Origin: Acidobacteriaceae bacterium
Lineage (GTDB): Bacteria > Acidobacteriota > Terriglobia > Terriglobales > Acidobacteriaceae
Length of the DNA stretch: 5,971 bases
Reading direction: 5' to 3'
Assembly (NCBI GenBank): GCA_030042915.1
Contig: JASHYS010000324.1
Span: 1 to 5,971, forward strand
Position 1 is the stretch's first letter; every line of letters begins with the position of its first letter. The position numbers were made by a program, and so were the translations under genes. Below the pieces are notes generated by a model. That model worked only from the letters and a program-made list of their open reading frames with translations. It was not told where the DNA came from and did not search any database. Below, in pieces: positions 1 to 5,971 of the stretch.

Positions 1-216
1 CAGCATGCAAGAGTTTTTCCGCAAGTGTTTGCACAGTTGGCCGTCAACGTGCATCTACAAGGGAGGTGTCATTGGGCCCAAAATGGGACGAATGCACAGA
101 ATTTGGTGCAAGTTGTAAGCCTTTCAGGTGAAAAGCGTTACGCTGACGAACCTTTCTTCGTACCGCTTTTCAACATAATTCCCCCGGTCGGTGTTGACAG
201 CGAAAGGGCAGCACCC
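1..216 (+). other. Leader region upstream of the rlpA-like gene, no gene supported
   Basis: A reading frame open from a GTG at 25 joins the downstream gene in frame. Its first 64 codons look like no RlpA N-terminus and would put the signal anchor about 85 residues into the protein, so I treat the stretch as non-coding. Bases are visibly more AT-rich than in the genes. A CATAAT hexamer at 174-179 matches a sigma-70 -10 box at 5 of 6 positions and would start a transcript about 30 bases before the ATG at 217, but no convincing -35 box lies 16-18 bases upstream. A TTGACA at 194-199 is a perfect -35 hexamer but is too close to the ATG to serve this gene. The promoter is therefore only a candidate. 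Confidence 0.35.
203..208 (+). promoter_or_regulatory. Ribosome binding site that supports the rlpA-like start at 217
   Basis: AAAGGG lies 8 bases before the ATG at 217, which is acceptable Shine-Dalgarno spacing. The next in-frame ATG, at 232, has GAAGG only one base away, which is too close. This favours 217 over both 232 and the far-upstream GTG at 25. Confidence 0.5.
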
Positions 217-801
217 ATGACAATAGAAGGAATGGTTAGAACAAGGAAAACACGCAACTTAACACGAAGAGCCCCGCTATGGATCTGTCTCGTAGCGGCC
301 AGCTCTGCCGTTGCGCTGGTCGCGCTGGTTGTCTTGTTCTCGGCGCGCGCCGTGCAAGCGGATGCGGGTCTTCCCAGACCAGCCATCTCCGCGCCTGCAA
401 CTTCCCCAGCATCGAGTGCGACGCCGGCCTCGATTGCCCATGATCTGCAGAGCGGTCCAACCCCCGAAGCCCGGCAGTGGACTGACAAGCTTCACGGCAT
501 CGCCTCCTGGTACGGCGGCGTCTTTAACGGACGCACCACCGCTAGCGGCGAGACGTACGACATGTACGCCATGACAGCCTGTCACCCCACACTTCCCTTC
601 GGGTCCGTCGTCCGAGTCTTGGACCGGGCGAATCATCGCTCGGTCGTGGTTCGGATTACCGATCGCGGCGACCTAGTGAAAGAAGGGCGGATTATCGACC
701 TATCCTACGAAGCAGCCAAACAGCTTGGGATGACCCACGCTGGGCTGGCGAAGGTGGATTTGCAGATCATCTCCCTGGGCAAGCCGCACGCCCAAAAGTA
801 G
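217..801 (+). CDS. rlpA: RlpA-like septal/peptidoglycan lytic transglycosylase (double-psi beta-barrel)
   Basis: Predicted 194-residue exported protein of the RlpA family. Characterised members cleave peptidoglycan glycan strands, often at the septum after amidases have removed stem peptides. Residues 8-18 are basic, 21-41 form one hydrophobic helix, and AVQA at 45-48 is a plausible signal-peptidase site, so it is either secreted or N-terminally anchored. No lipobox cysteine is placed properly, unlike lipoprotein RlpAs. Residues 50-90 are a Pro/Ala/Ser-rich linker. The barrel covers about 93-190, opening with GIASWYGG. All four residues equivalent to the Pseudomonas aeruginosa RlpA active site are present with exact spacing: Glu112 and Asp115 in SGETYD, His123 in TACH, and Asp149 in ITDRG. 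The usual NDRGPF reads TDRGDL here. There is no C-terminal SPOR domain, so septal targeting by denuded glycan is not expected. It is a single-gene unit ending in its own terminator. Family assignment is firm; the exact cleavage role is inferred. Confidence 0.9.
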   Translation: MTIEGMVRTRKTRNLTRRAPLWICLVAASSAVALVALVVLFSARAVQADAGLPRPAISAPATSPASSATPASIAHDLQSGPTPEARQWTDKLHGIASWYGGVFNGRTTASGETYDMYAMTACHPTLPFGSVVRVLDRANHRSVVVRITDRGDLVKEGRIIDLSYEAAKQLGMTHAGLAKVDLQIISLGKPHAQK

Positions 802-820
802 AGCGGTTCGATTTGAGCTA

Positions 821-854
821 ACGGCCAGCCTGAGGGCTGGCCGTAACTGTTTTT
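821..854 (+). terminator. Intrinsic terminator of the rlpA-like gene
   Basis: A perfect 10-bp stem (arms 821-830 and 835-844, ACGGCCAGCC with its complement) encloses a 4-base TGAG loop. TTTTT at 850-854 follows after five bases. It begins 20 bases past the stop codon. Read on the other strand, the hairpin is not followed by a T-run, so it should stop rightward transcription only and is not obviously the terminator of the convergent M1-like gene. Confidence 0.85.
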
Positions 855-878
855 GGGGGGCTTTTTGCGCGGCGCGAA

Positions 879-922
879 GGTTGAGGTTCGTGCTATCCCA
901 GGTCTCAGAATCGAGGCCTCGG
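879..922. repeat. Intergenic stem-loop repeat, copy A
   Basis: A 22-base leader at 879-900 (GGTTGAGG, then TCGTGC, then ATCCCA) is repeated at 953-974 with 20 of 22 identities, differing only at leader positions 9 and 16. In this copy the leader's final CCCA starts a hairpin: 897-906 pairs with 913-922 at 9 of 10 positions (one G-T wobble, one C-C mismatch) around a 6-base AGAATC loop. The sequence beyond the leader is unrelated to copy B, yet it also folds. I recognise the style as resembling intergenic hairpin repeats of Acidobacteria, which is recollection and not a search result. Confidence 0.6.
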
Positions 923-952
923 ACCCCTATCGGTGCTGAATCGACAAAAGAC

Positions 953-1010
953 GGTTGAGGATCGTGCGATCCCACCCTCACGGCAAAAACAAAAGCGCCG
1001 TTAGGTTGGG
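953..1010. repeat. Intergenic stem-loop repeat, copy B
   Basis: The second copy starts 74 bases after copy A. Its leader is 953-974, and the final CCCA again opens a hairpin: 971-984 pairs with 997-1010 at 12 of 14 positions (two C-T mismatches) around a 12-base A-rich loop. The 7-base inverted pair TCGGTGC (930-936) and GCACCGA (1010-1016) encloses the copy, which may be chance. It ends 24 bases before the stop codon of the leftward M1-like gene. On the minus strand it could form a structured 3' end for that mRNA, but no T-run follows. Confidence 0.6.
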
Positions 1011-1033
1011 CACCGAGGTTTGTGCTGCGCAGC

Positions 1034-3118
1034 CTAGTTGCCTTCCGGATTCGTGTACGGCTTTTGCAGGTACAGGCGAGCCTCGTTCACCGCTCCCTGG
1101 GTGTTGTCGTTGGTTTGAACGGCCAACCGGTATTCGTTCACCGCGCGGTCACGCTGACCGGTCAGATCGAAGATCTTGCCGATAGCGATGTGACTCCAAA
1201 CTTCGGTCCAGGGCGGCTCGTCGTCGCCGCGCAGAGCATCGCGGAAGGCATTTACCGCGGCCTGGTAGTTGTGCTGCGTAAAGTACACTTCGCCTTCGCG
1301 GTACGAAGCGAGTGAACTCTGCGGGTTGGAGTCGAGCGCTTTCTTGTACTCGGCCAGGGCGCCCATCAAATCATTCTGCGCAACAAGTTGTTGCCCCTTA
1401 AGGATGGCGATCCGCACCTGCAGGTCGGGGGTGGTCTTCAGCACCCAGTCGCCCGGATCGATGCTGATGCGGCGCGGACGGCCGAAGGTGTCGACAACGT
1501 ACTGAGTGTCGGTGCCCACCACTTCGACCCTCTGGTTTACGGTTTTGCCGTCGGTTTCAACCCGCAACTCCACCGGCATACGAAACAGGTCAAGGTCCTG
1601 GTTGATCTCGCCAATGGTGCGAAATCCCTTGTTATTCCCCAGCCTGTACACGGCATACTTGTCGGTAAATTTTGGTGCGCCGGTTCCATCAATCCACTGG
1701 GCAAAGAAGGGCGTCAGCTGCTGCTGGCTCTGCGCCTCGGCCACCCGCTCGAATTCCTCGGTACGGATGGGGCGGTCGGTATATTGGCTCAGCGCTCCTT
1801 TGAGCGTTTCGAGAAAAGCCTTGTCGCCTTCCTCCCAGCGAAGCATATGAAACACCATGGCGCCTTTGTCGAGGGTCATGGACTGAAACTCGGGCGAAAA
1901 GGGATCGAGCCGGCCGGAACTGGAGAGCGGTATGGTGTCGTAGGCGAGCGCACCCGCCGCAATGTCTTCCATCGCGTTGCGCAGCGCGCTTTTACCGCTA
2001 TCTTCTTCCAGAAACATCAGTTCGCCGTAGCGCGACATCCCGTTGGTAATCCAGGCGTCGTTCAGCGTCCGCGGGCTTATCTCGCATCCCCACCACTGGT
2101 GGGCAATGGTGTTGGCCAACAGCCGCGCCCCTGCCTTGTCGCCCGTATGGGCGCCCATAATGGCCGCCAGTTCAGGCGCATAAGCCGCTTCGAGGGTATC
2201 GTCGGGCAGCTCCACAACGTTCAACCGGCTGCTCTCCGCCTCGCCAAAGTCGTCGGTGAAGAAGTCGTACTCCCGGTTGGCCGTCTGCGCCAGCTGGTTG
2301 CCCGACGCCTGGTGGGCGATGGTCAGGTAAACCTTGACGTTGCCGGCGCCAACCGAGAAAGGAGCCACGTAGCGGCCGGCGATCACGGTACCCGGGAAGC
2401 CGGGCTTCGACCAGTTGAAGTCGAATTCGTCGCCGGGCTTGCCGTCACTCAAAGTCACAGACTTGGCGCTGCCCTGGCTGCCGCTGGCAAACACCCGCAT
2501 TCCCTGCGGAACCCGAATGTGCATCTCGGCCGTAAAGCGGTCGGTCATGTAGCCCGTCATGGGAAACCAACGCGCTGCATACAGCATGTAGCTGATCGGT
2601 TCCTGAATGGCGGCCAGCTTCAGCCCCTCCACAGGGCCGTCTTCGTTGCCCGTGATGGTGCCGTCGTATTCGAAGGTCCAGCGCGATTTCTGGCCGGCAA
2701 CAAAGCCCGCGGCGGGAGTCACCCGGACGCCGCCGTCGGCCGTGCGTTCACCGTCGAGCACTTTGCCGTTTTCATCGGTGATTTTGGTCACCTTGAGCGC
2801 GGGATGGAACCCGAACGTGACCACATCCTGGTTGGGGGGCGGCGTAAAGGTCACCACGGCCTTGGCCGTGAGATGGTGCGCCGTGGTGTCCAGTTCGGCA
2901 TCAATCACATAGCCGGTGATGTCGAGCGCAGGGCGCTCACGTTGCGCGGCCAAGGGAATTGCCACAATTGCTGCGCAGGCCGCGACAAGCAGGCCAAGCG
3001 CACAGCGGCGCCCAAGCCGACGGCTCGCAAATTTGAAAACTCGTGTGTTCTTGCAATTTCGATCGCTCATGATCTTGCCGCCATTCGTAGCCGGGGGGAA
3101 GTCTCTCTTTTCGTTCAT
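1034..3118 (-). CDS. Exported M1-aminopeptidase-like protein with C-terminal TPRs, probable pseudoenzyme
   Basis: 694 residues. A basic stretch with two Arg pairs (32-38) precedes a hydrophobic segment (40-58) ending PLAAQ, consistent with a signal peptide. Residues 64-270 resemble the N-terminal beta domain of M1 peptidases. The thermolysin-like domain follows, with the typical AHQWWG and DAWITNGMSRYGELMFLEE surroundings. The catalytic residues are missing, however: HEXXH reads N336-T-I-A-H340, the Glu ligand 19 residues on is Asn359, and the Tyr of the usual YxKGA block is Leu416. The GxMEN substrate loop is also not recognisable. About three TPRs occupy 566-599, 601-632 and 638-671. M1 peptidases normally remove N-terminal residues from peptides using zinc; this one should bind zinc poorly or not at all, so I infer a binding or scaffold role. 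The start at 3118 is chosen because its ATG overlaps the lpxB stop (ATGA); an in-frame ATG at 3070 would give a shorter signal n-region and is a real alternative. Neither has a good Shine-Dalgarno. Confidence 0.85.
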   Translation of the reverse strand: MNEKRDFPPATNGGKIMSDRNCKNTRVFKFASRRLGRRCALGLLVAACAAIVAIPLAAQRERPALDITGYVIDAELDTTAHHLTAKAVVTFTPPPNQDVVTFGFHPALKVTKITDENGKVLDGERTADGGVRVTPAAGFVAGQKSRWTFEYDGTITGNEDGPVEGLKLAAIQEPISYMLYAARWFPMTGYMTDRFTAEMHIRVPQGMRVFASGSQGSAKSVTLSDGKPGDEFDFNWSKPGFPGTVIAGRYVAPFSVGAGNVKVYLTIAHQASGNQLAQTANREYDFFTDDFGEAESSRLNVVELPDDTLEAAYAPELAAIMGAHTGDKAGARLLANTIAHQWWGCEISPRTLNDAWITNGMSRYGELMFLEEDSGKSALRNAMEDIAAGALAYDTIPLSSSGRLDPFSPEFQSMTLDKGAMVFHMLRWEEGDKAFLETLKGALSQYTDRPIRTEEFERVAEAQSQQQLTPFFAQWIDGTGAPKFTDKYAVYRLGNNKGFRTIGEINQDLDLFRMPVELRVETDGKTVNQRVEVVGTDTQYVVDTFGRPRRISIDPGDWVLKTTPDLQVRIAILKGQQLVAQNDLMGALAEYKKALDSNPQSSLASYREGEVYFTQHNYQAAVNAFRDALRGDDEPPWTEVWSHIAIGKIFDLTGQRDRAVNEYRLAVQTNDNTQGAVNEARLYLQKPYTNPEGN

Positions 3119-4335
3119 GATCGCGCCGGCTGCATGGCCGCCGGGCAGGCCGCTTCAAGTTCCCTGGCAACGAGCGCCGCAACCCGTTCTATAGCGCTTT
3201 CCGCTGCCGAATCCACGCGCAACGTCTCGCGAATCGCCGCCAGCTCCTTCTTCATGGACTCGCGAACGGGCCCATCGGGTAGCAACAGCCCGAGCTGTTG
3301 GATGATTTTTGCCGCCGTGAAGTCATGCTGGATCAATTCCGGAACCACGCGTTTGCCGGCAATGAGGTTGGCCATGGCCACATGAGGAACCTTTACGGCA
3401 CGCCTGGCGATAGCATACGTGAGCGGGGAGACGCGATAAACCACCACAAAGGGATTGCCGATGAGCGCCGCCTCGACGGTGGCCGTGCCGCTGGCCACCA
3501 CGGAGGCACGAGCGTGGAAGAGCGTAGCGCGAGCATCTTCAACCAGCCGCACGCTCAAGCCGCTTCCGTGGCGTTCGGCCAACTGCAACACGGCATGCCG
3601 CTGACCGGCGTCGAGCGTGGGCGCAAGAGGAATCAGAAACTCGAAGGTTTCAGCCGGATGCGTGCCCTCTGGCTCAGCCAGCAGCCGGGCGGCTTTCAGC
3701 ATCTCAGGCAGATGGTTTTCGATCTCAGGCAAGCGGCTGCCGGGCAGCAAACCGATCCAGATTGTTTGAGGATTCAGACCGTTCTCCGCGGCAAACCGCT
3801 CGCGGCCCATGCCAGGCTGGGGCAGATCGGCAAGCGGGTGCCCGACAAACTCCGCATCCACGCCTCGCGCCCGGTAGAACGGCACTTCAAAAGGAAAGAT
3901 GACCAGCATGCGGCGCACATAGTTGCGCACCAGTCTGATACGATGCTCTTTCCACGCCCATAACTGAGGACTCACGAAATAAATCACCGGGATGCCCAAC
4001 CGGTGGAATTCTCTGGCCAGCCGGAAGTGGACATCGGGAAAGTCGATGAGTACGGCAACGTCGGGGCGGCGAGTGCGGATGGCCTTCTTGAGCTTGCGAA
4101 AGCCGCGATAGATCTGCGGTAGATGAAGCACGACTTCCGTCACGCCCATGACCGCCATCTCTTCAGCGCGGACCACGCGTTCAACCGCGGCGGCTTCCAT
4201 GCGCGGGCCGCCCATGCCCACGAACTCCGGTCTTTGACCTTTTGGAGTAAGTCTTTGCCGGAGCGAAGTTGCCAGCATCGCGCCGTAGTTCTCGCCGCTG
4301 GCTTCGCCTGCCGAAATGAAAATGACCGGGTTCAT
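3115..4335 (-). CDS. lpxB: Lipid-A-disaccharide synthase LpxB (GT19)
   Basis: 406 residues, close to the usual 380-400. LpxB joins UDP-2,3-diacylglucosamine to lipid X, giving the tetra-acyl disaccharide 1-phosphate of lipid A, at the inner face of the cytoplasmic membrane. Visible family signatures in order: SAGEASGE (8-15; the usual last residue is Asp, here Glu), GMGGPRM (40-46), the HLP segment (71-73), LIDFPD (96-101, the acidic motif of the active site region), IYFVSPQLWAWK (118-129), FPFEVPFY (147-154), FVGHPLAD (163-170), LLPGSRLPEI (196-205) and ASGTATVEAAL (281-291), the last two in the C-terminal nucleotide-binding half. The ATG at 4335 is chosen because SAGEASG then falls at residue 8 as in known LpxBs. 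Starts at 4374 or 4524 would add unrelated residues, and the 4524 start would overlap the divergent gene. The Shine-Dalgarno is weak. It is followed by the M1-like gene with a 4-base overlap; no other lpx gene is in view. Confidence 0.95.
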   Translation of the reverse strand: MNPVIFISAGEASGENYGAMLATSLRQRLTPKGQRPEFVGMGGPRMEAAAVERVVRAEEMAVMGVTEVVLHLPQIYRGFRKLKKAIRTRRPDVAVLIDFPDVHFRLAREFHRLGIPVIYFVSPQLWAWKEHRIRLVRNYVRRMLVIFPFEVPFYRARGVDAEFVGHPLADLPQPGMGRERFAAENGLNPQTIWIGLLPGSRLPEIENHLPEMLKAARLLAEPEGTHPAETFEFLIPLAPTLDAGQRHAVLQLAERHGSGLSVRLVEDARATLFHARASVVASGTATVEAALIGNPFVVVYRVSPLTYAIARRAVKVPHVAMANLIAGKRVVPELIQHDFTAAKIIQQLGLLLPDGPVRESMKKELAAIRETLRVDSAAESAIERVAALVARELEAACPAAMQPARS

Positions 4336-4427
4336 CGATGATCGTACCGCGCGATGCCTGCTTGACCCAATCATATCGGCTGCGCACGGTGTTACTCTTC
4401 CCCGTGGAGCAGCATCGGGAGATGAGC
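4336..4427. promoter_or_regulatory. Divergent promoter region between lpxB and the GH31 gene
   Basis: This 92-base spacer must hold the leftward promoter for lpxB and probably the rightward one for the glycosidase. On the minus strand TATGAT (plus-strand 4370-4375) matches a -10 box at 5 of 6 positions and would start the lpxB mRNA about 28 bases before its ATG, but no good -35 sits at 16-18 bases. On the plus strand TTGACC (4362-4367) resembles a -35 box, but the bases at 16-18 spacing (around CACGGT) are a poor -10. The two candidates lie next to each other, so expression of the two sides could interfere. I see no clear operator palindrome. Confidence 0.35.
4417..4421 (+). promoter_or_regulatory. 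Ribosome binding site of the GH31 gene, sets its start at 4428
   Basis: GGGAG is followed by six bases and then ATG at 4428, which is ideal spacing. The in-frame ATG at 4422 directly abuts the GGGAG and would have no room for initiation, so 4428 is preferred. The two choices differ by only two residues (Met-Ser). Confidence 0.6.
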
Positions 4428-5971
4428 ATGCGTTTCTTGTCGAAATATTTCCTTTTGGCCGGGCTGATAGGTGGACTTTCGGTCGGGCTGGCGCCTGCCC
4501 ACGCACAAAGCGGCGCCGCGACAACCGGGCCGGCCGCAGCGAGTTCGGTAGCCATGCCGGCTGCCGACAATCCCGTTGCTGATCCCAAGGCTATTGTCAC
4601 CGCCGGCAATGCGCGCTTTACCGTGCTCACGCCGCAGTTGATCCGCATGGAGTGGTCGGCCAACGGGAAATTCGAGGACCACGCGTCGTTTGTGTTCATC
4701 AACCGCAGGCTGCCGGTGCCGAAGTTTGAGCACGAATTCACCAAGGGCGGCGCGAATGAAGTGCTGACGCTCAAGACAGATGCGCTGGCGCTTATCTATT
4801 CGCCTACCGGGGACGGAGATTTCACCGGCGACAATCTTTCCATCACGTTTACCGTCGACGGCAAACAGGTCACGTGGCATCCCGGCATGACGGACTCTGA
4901 AAATCTGATGGGCACCACGCGCACGCTCGACGGCGCATTGGGCTCAAAGACGCAGGAGCCCATCGAGCAGGGATTGGTTTCGCGTTCCGGTTGGGTGCTG
5001 GTCGACGACTCCACGCTCCCGCTCTTCGACTCTGCCGATTTCCGTTTCCTCGAAGGCGAGAAGAGCCCGTGGCCGTGGGTGATGGAGCGGCCTGAGAACG
5101 AAAAGCCGGGTTCGTATGTGGACTGGTATTTCTTCGGCTATGGGCACGAGTACCGCAAGGCCCTGGGCGACTATATCCGCGTGGCCGGGCGCATCCCGCT
5201 GCCGCCCCGCTTTGCCTTTGGCATCTGGTGGTCGCGCTACTGGGCCTACAGCGACCAGGAGTTTGAAGACCTGGTGCGCGGATTTCACGAGAACTCGACG
5301 CCACTGAACGTGATGGTGATCGACATGGACTGGCACGTCAGCGACGAGCAGTTGAGAGCCAGGGGCGAGCCTGAGCACGATCAATCGGGCGAAAGATTAG
5401 GCTGGACCGGCTACACGTGGAACAAGACGCTGTTTCCCGATCCCGATGCATTCCTGAAGCACCTGCACGAAGAAGGCCTGAAGATCACCATGAATCTGCA
5501 CCCGGCGTCGGGAATTCAGCCGTGGGAGCAGGCCTATCCGGCCATGGCGCGGGCCATGGGCATCGACCCGGCCACCAAGAAATACGTCCCCTTCGACTCC
5601 ACCGACAAAAAATGGGCGACCAACTACTTTGACCTCGTGCTCCATCCGCTGGAAAAGCAGGGCGTCGACTTCTGGTGGCTCGATTGGCAGCAGTGGAAGA
5701 CCACCAAGCTGCCGGGCGTGAATCCTACCTGGTGGCTCAACTACATTCACTTCACCGATCAACAGCGCGAAGGCAAGCGCCCACTGCTTTTTCACCGTTG
5801 GGGCGGGCTGGGAAACCATCGCTACCAGATCGGATTTTCGGGCGACACCGTCTCGGTGTGGGACTCGCTTGCTTTCCAACCCTGGTTTACGTCAACCGCG
5901 GCCAACGTGGGTTACGCCTACTGGAGCCACGATATCGGCGGACACATGCCCGGCGCCGTCGATCCCGAGCT
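4428..5971 (+). CDS. Secreted glycoside hydrolase family 31 alpha-glycosidase, 3' end cut by window
   Basis: 514 codons are open to the right edge with no stop; GH31 proteins are usually 650-950 residues, so the C-terminal beta domains lie outside. Residues 1-26 are a clear signal peptide (MRFLSKYF, hydrophobic 8-22, cleavage after AHA), so it acts in the periplasm or outside. After a low-complexity Ala/Pro linker, about 50-250 resembles the N-terminal beta-sandwich of GH31, and the catalytic barrel begins near 258 (FGIWWSRYW at 264-272). Active-site landmarks: VIDMDWH (297-303), GYTWN near 328, LNLHPASG, FWWLDWQQW with the expected nucleophile Asp419, and FSGDT with the expected acid/base Asp473, followed by WSHDIGGH. 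GH31 enzymes are mostly retaining alpha-glucosidases or alpha-xylosidases. The WLDWQQ and LNLHPASG versions mark a bacterial subgroup whose substrate I cannot assign. It is transcribed divergently from lpxB. Confidence 0.92.
   Translation, partial: MRFLSKYFLLAGLIGGLSVGLAPAHAQSGAATTGPAAASSVAMPAADNPVADPKAIVTAGNARFTVLTPQLIRMEWSANGKFEDHASFVFINRRLPVPKFEHEFTKGGANEVLTLKTDALALIYSPTGDGDFTGDNLSITFTVDGKQVTWHPGMTDSENLMGTTRTLDGALGSKTQEPIEQGLVSRSGWVLVDDSTLPLFDSADFRFLEGEKSPWPWVMERPENEKPGSYVDWYFFGYGHEYRKALGDYIRVAGRIPLPPRFAFGIWWSRYWAYSDQEFEDLVRGFHENSTPLNVMVIDMDWHVSDEQLRARGEPEHDQSGERLGWTGYTWNKTLFPDPDAFLKHLHEEGLKITMNLHPASGIQPWEQAYPAMARAMGIDPATKKYVPFDSTDKKWATNYFDLVLHPLEKQGVDFWWLDWQQWKTTKLPGVNPTWWLNYIHFTDQQREGKRPLLFHRWGGLGNHRYQIGFSGDTVSVWDSLAFQPWFTSTAANVGYAYWSHDIGGHMPGAVDPE

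Noticed and set aside
7..30. Two near-identical 10-mers, GCAAGAGTTT and GCAAGTGTTT, 14 bases apart
   Set aside because: Only two short copies with no further period; too little to call a repeat or a binding-site pair.
25..216. N-terminal extension of the rlpA-like gene from a GTG at 25
   Set aside because: It would bury the signal anchor deep in the protein, the 64 added residues look random, and a better start with AAAGGG at proper spacing exists at 217.
194..222. Perfect TTGACA -35 hexamer followed 17 bases later by ATGACA
   Set aside because: The would-be -10 box is the start codon region itself, so a transcript from it would lose the preferred start codon and ribosome site.
1388..3385. 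A 665-codon open frame on the plus strand, antisense to the M1-like gene and the end of lpxB
   Set aside because: It is codon-aligned with the M1-like gene, so stops would appear only where that gene uses TTA, CTA or TCA, which are rare in GC-rich genes. Its translation is rich in His, Arg and Gly, shows no recognisable domain, and starts without a ribosome site. The minus-strand protein has clear family motifs.
4336..4524. Longer lpxB start at 4524 or 4374
   Set aside because: The added residues are Arg/Pro-rich and unlike any LpxB, the protein would be about 60 residues too long from 4524, and that start lies inside the divergent GH31 coding region.
4392..5879. Several minus-strand open frames opposite the GH31 gene (about 70-160 codons)
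   Set aside because: All overlap a continuous plus-strand frame with signal peptide and GH31 active-site motifs. None has a recognisable domain or ribosome site.

Overview
The window most likely comes from a Gram-negative bacterium of moderately high GC, and my best guess is an acidobacterium of the Terriglobia/Acidobacteriaceae type. The Gram-negative part is well supported: there is a lipid A disaccharide synthase gene and three gene products with export signals. The acidobacterial assignment is weaker. It rests on the mix of genes (an M1-like protein fused to TPRs, a secreted GH31 glycosidase) and on a pair of intergenic stem-loop repeats of a kind I associate with that group; no database search was possible.

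Layout. Positions 1-216 hold no gene I can support and act as the leader of a rightward rlpA-like gene (217-801), which encodes a membrane-anchored or secreted double-psi beta-barrel lytic transglycosylase. A strong intrinsic terminator (821-854) follows it. The rest of the convergent gap (855-1033) carries two diverged copies of a stem-loop repeat (879-922 and 953-1010). Leftward from 4335 runs a two-gene operon: lpxB (4335-3115), then a gene for an exported M1-aminopeptidase-like protein with C-terminal TPRs (3118-1034). The two overlap by the 4-base ATGA junction. A 92-base divergent spacer (4336-4427) separates lpxB from a rightward gene for a secreted GH31 alpha-glycosidase (4428 onward), which is cut by the window's right edge.

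How they fit together. All four genes concern the cell envelope or the exported space: peptidoglycan remodelling (RlpA), outer-membrane lipid A synthesis (LpxB), an exported protein of unknown role (M1-TPR) and exported carbohydrate breakdown (GH31). Only lpxB and the M1-TPR gene are clearly linked in expression.

The most interesting observation is that the M1-like protein has lost nearly its whole zinc and catalytic site: HEXXH reads NTIAH, the downstream Glu ligand is Asn, and the usual catalytic Tyr position is Leu. The surrounding fold signature is well kept. It looks like a pseudoenzyme, translated together with a lipid A enzyme and carrying a protein-interaction module. I see no mobile element, CRISPR array, tRNA or rRNA.
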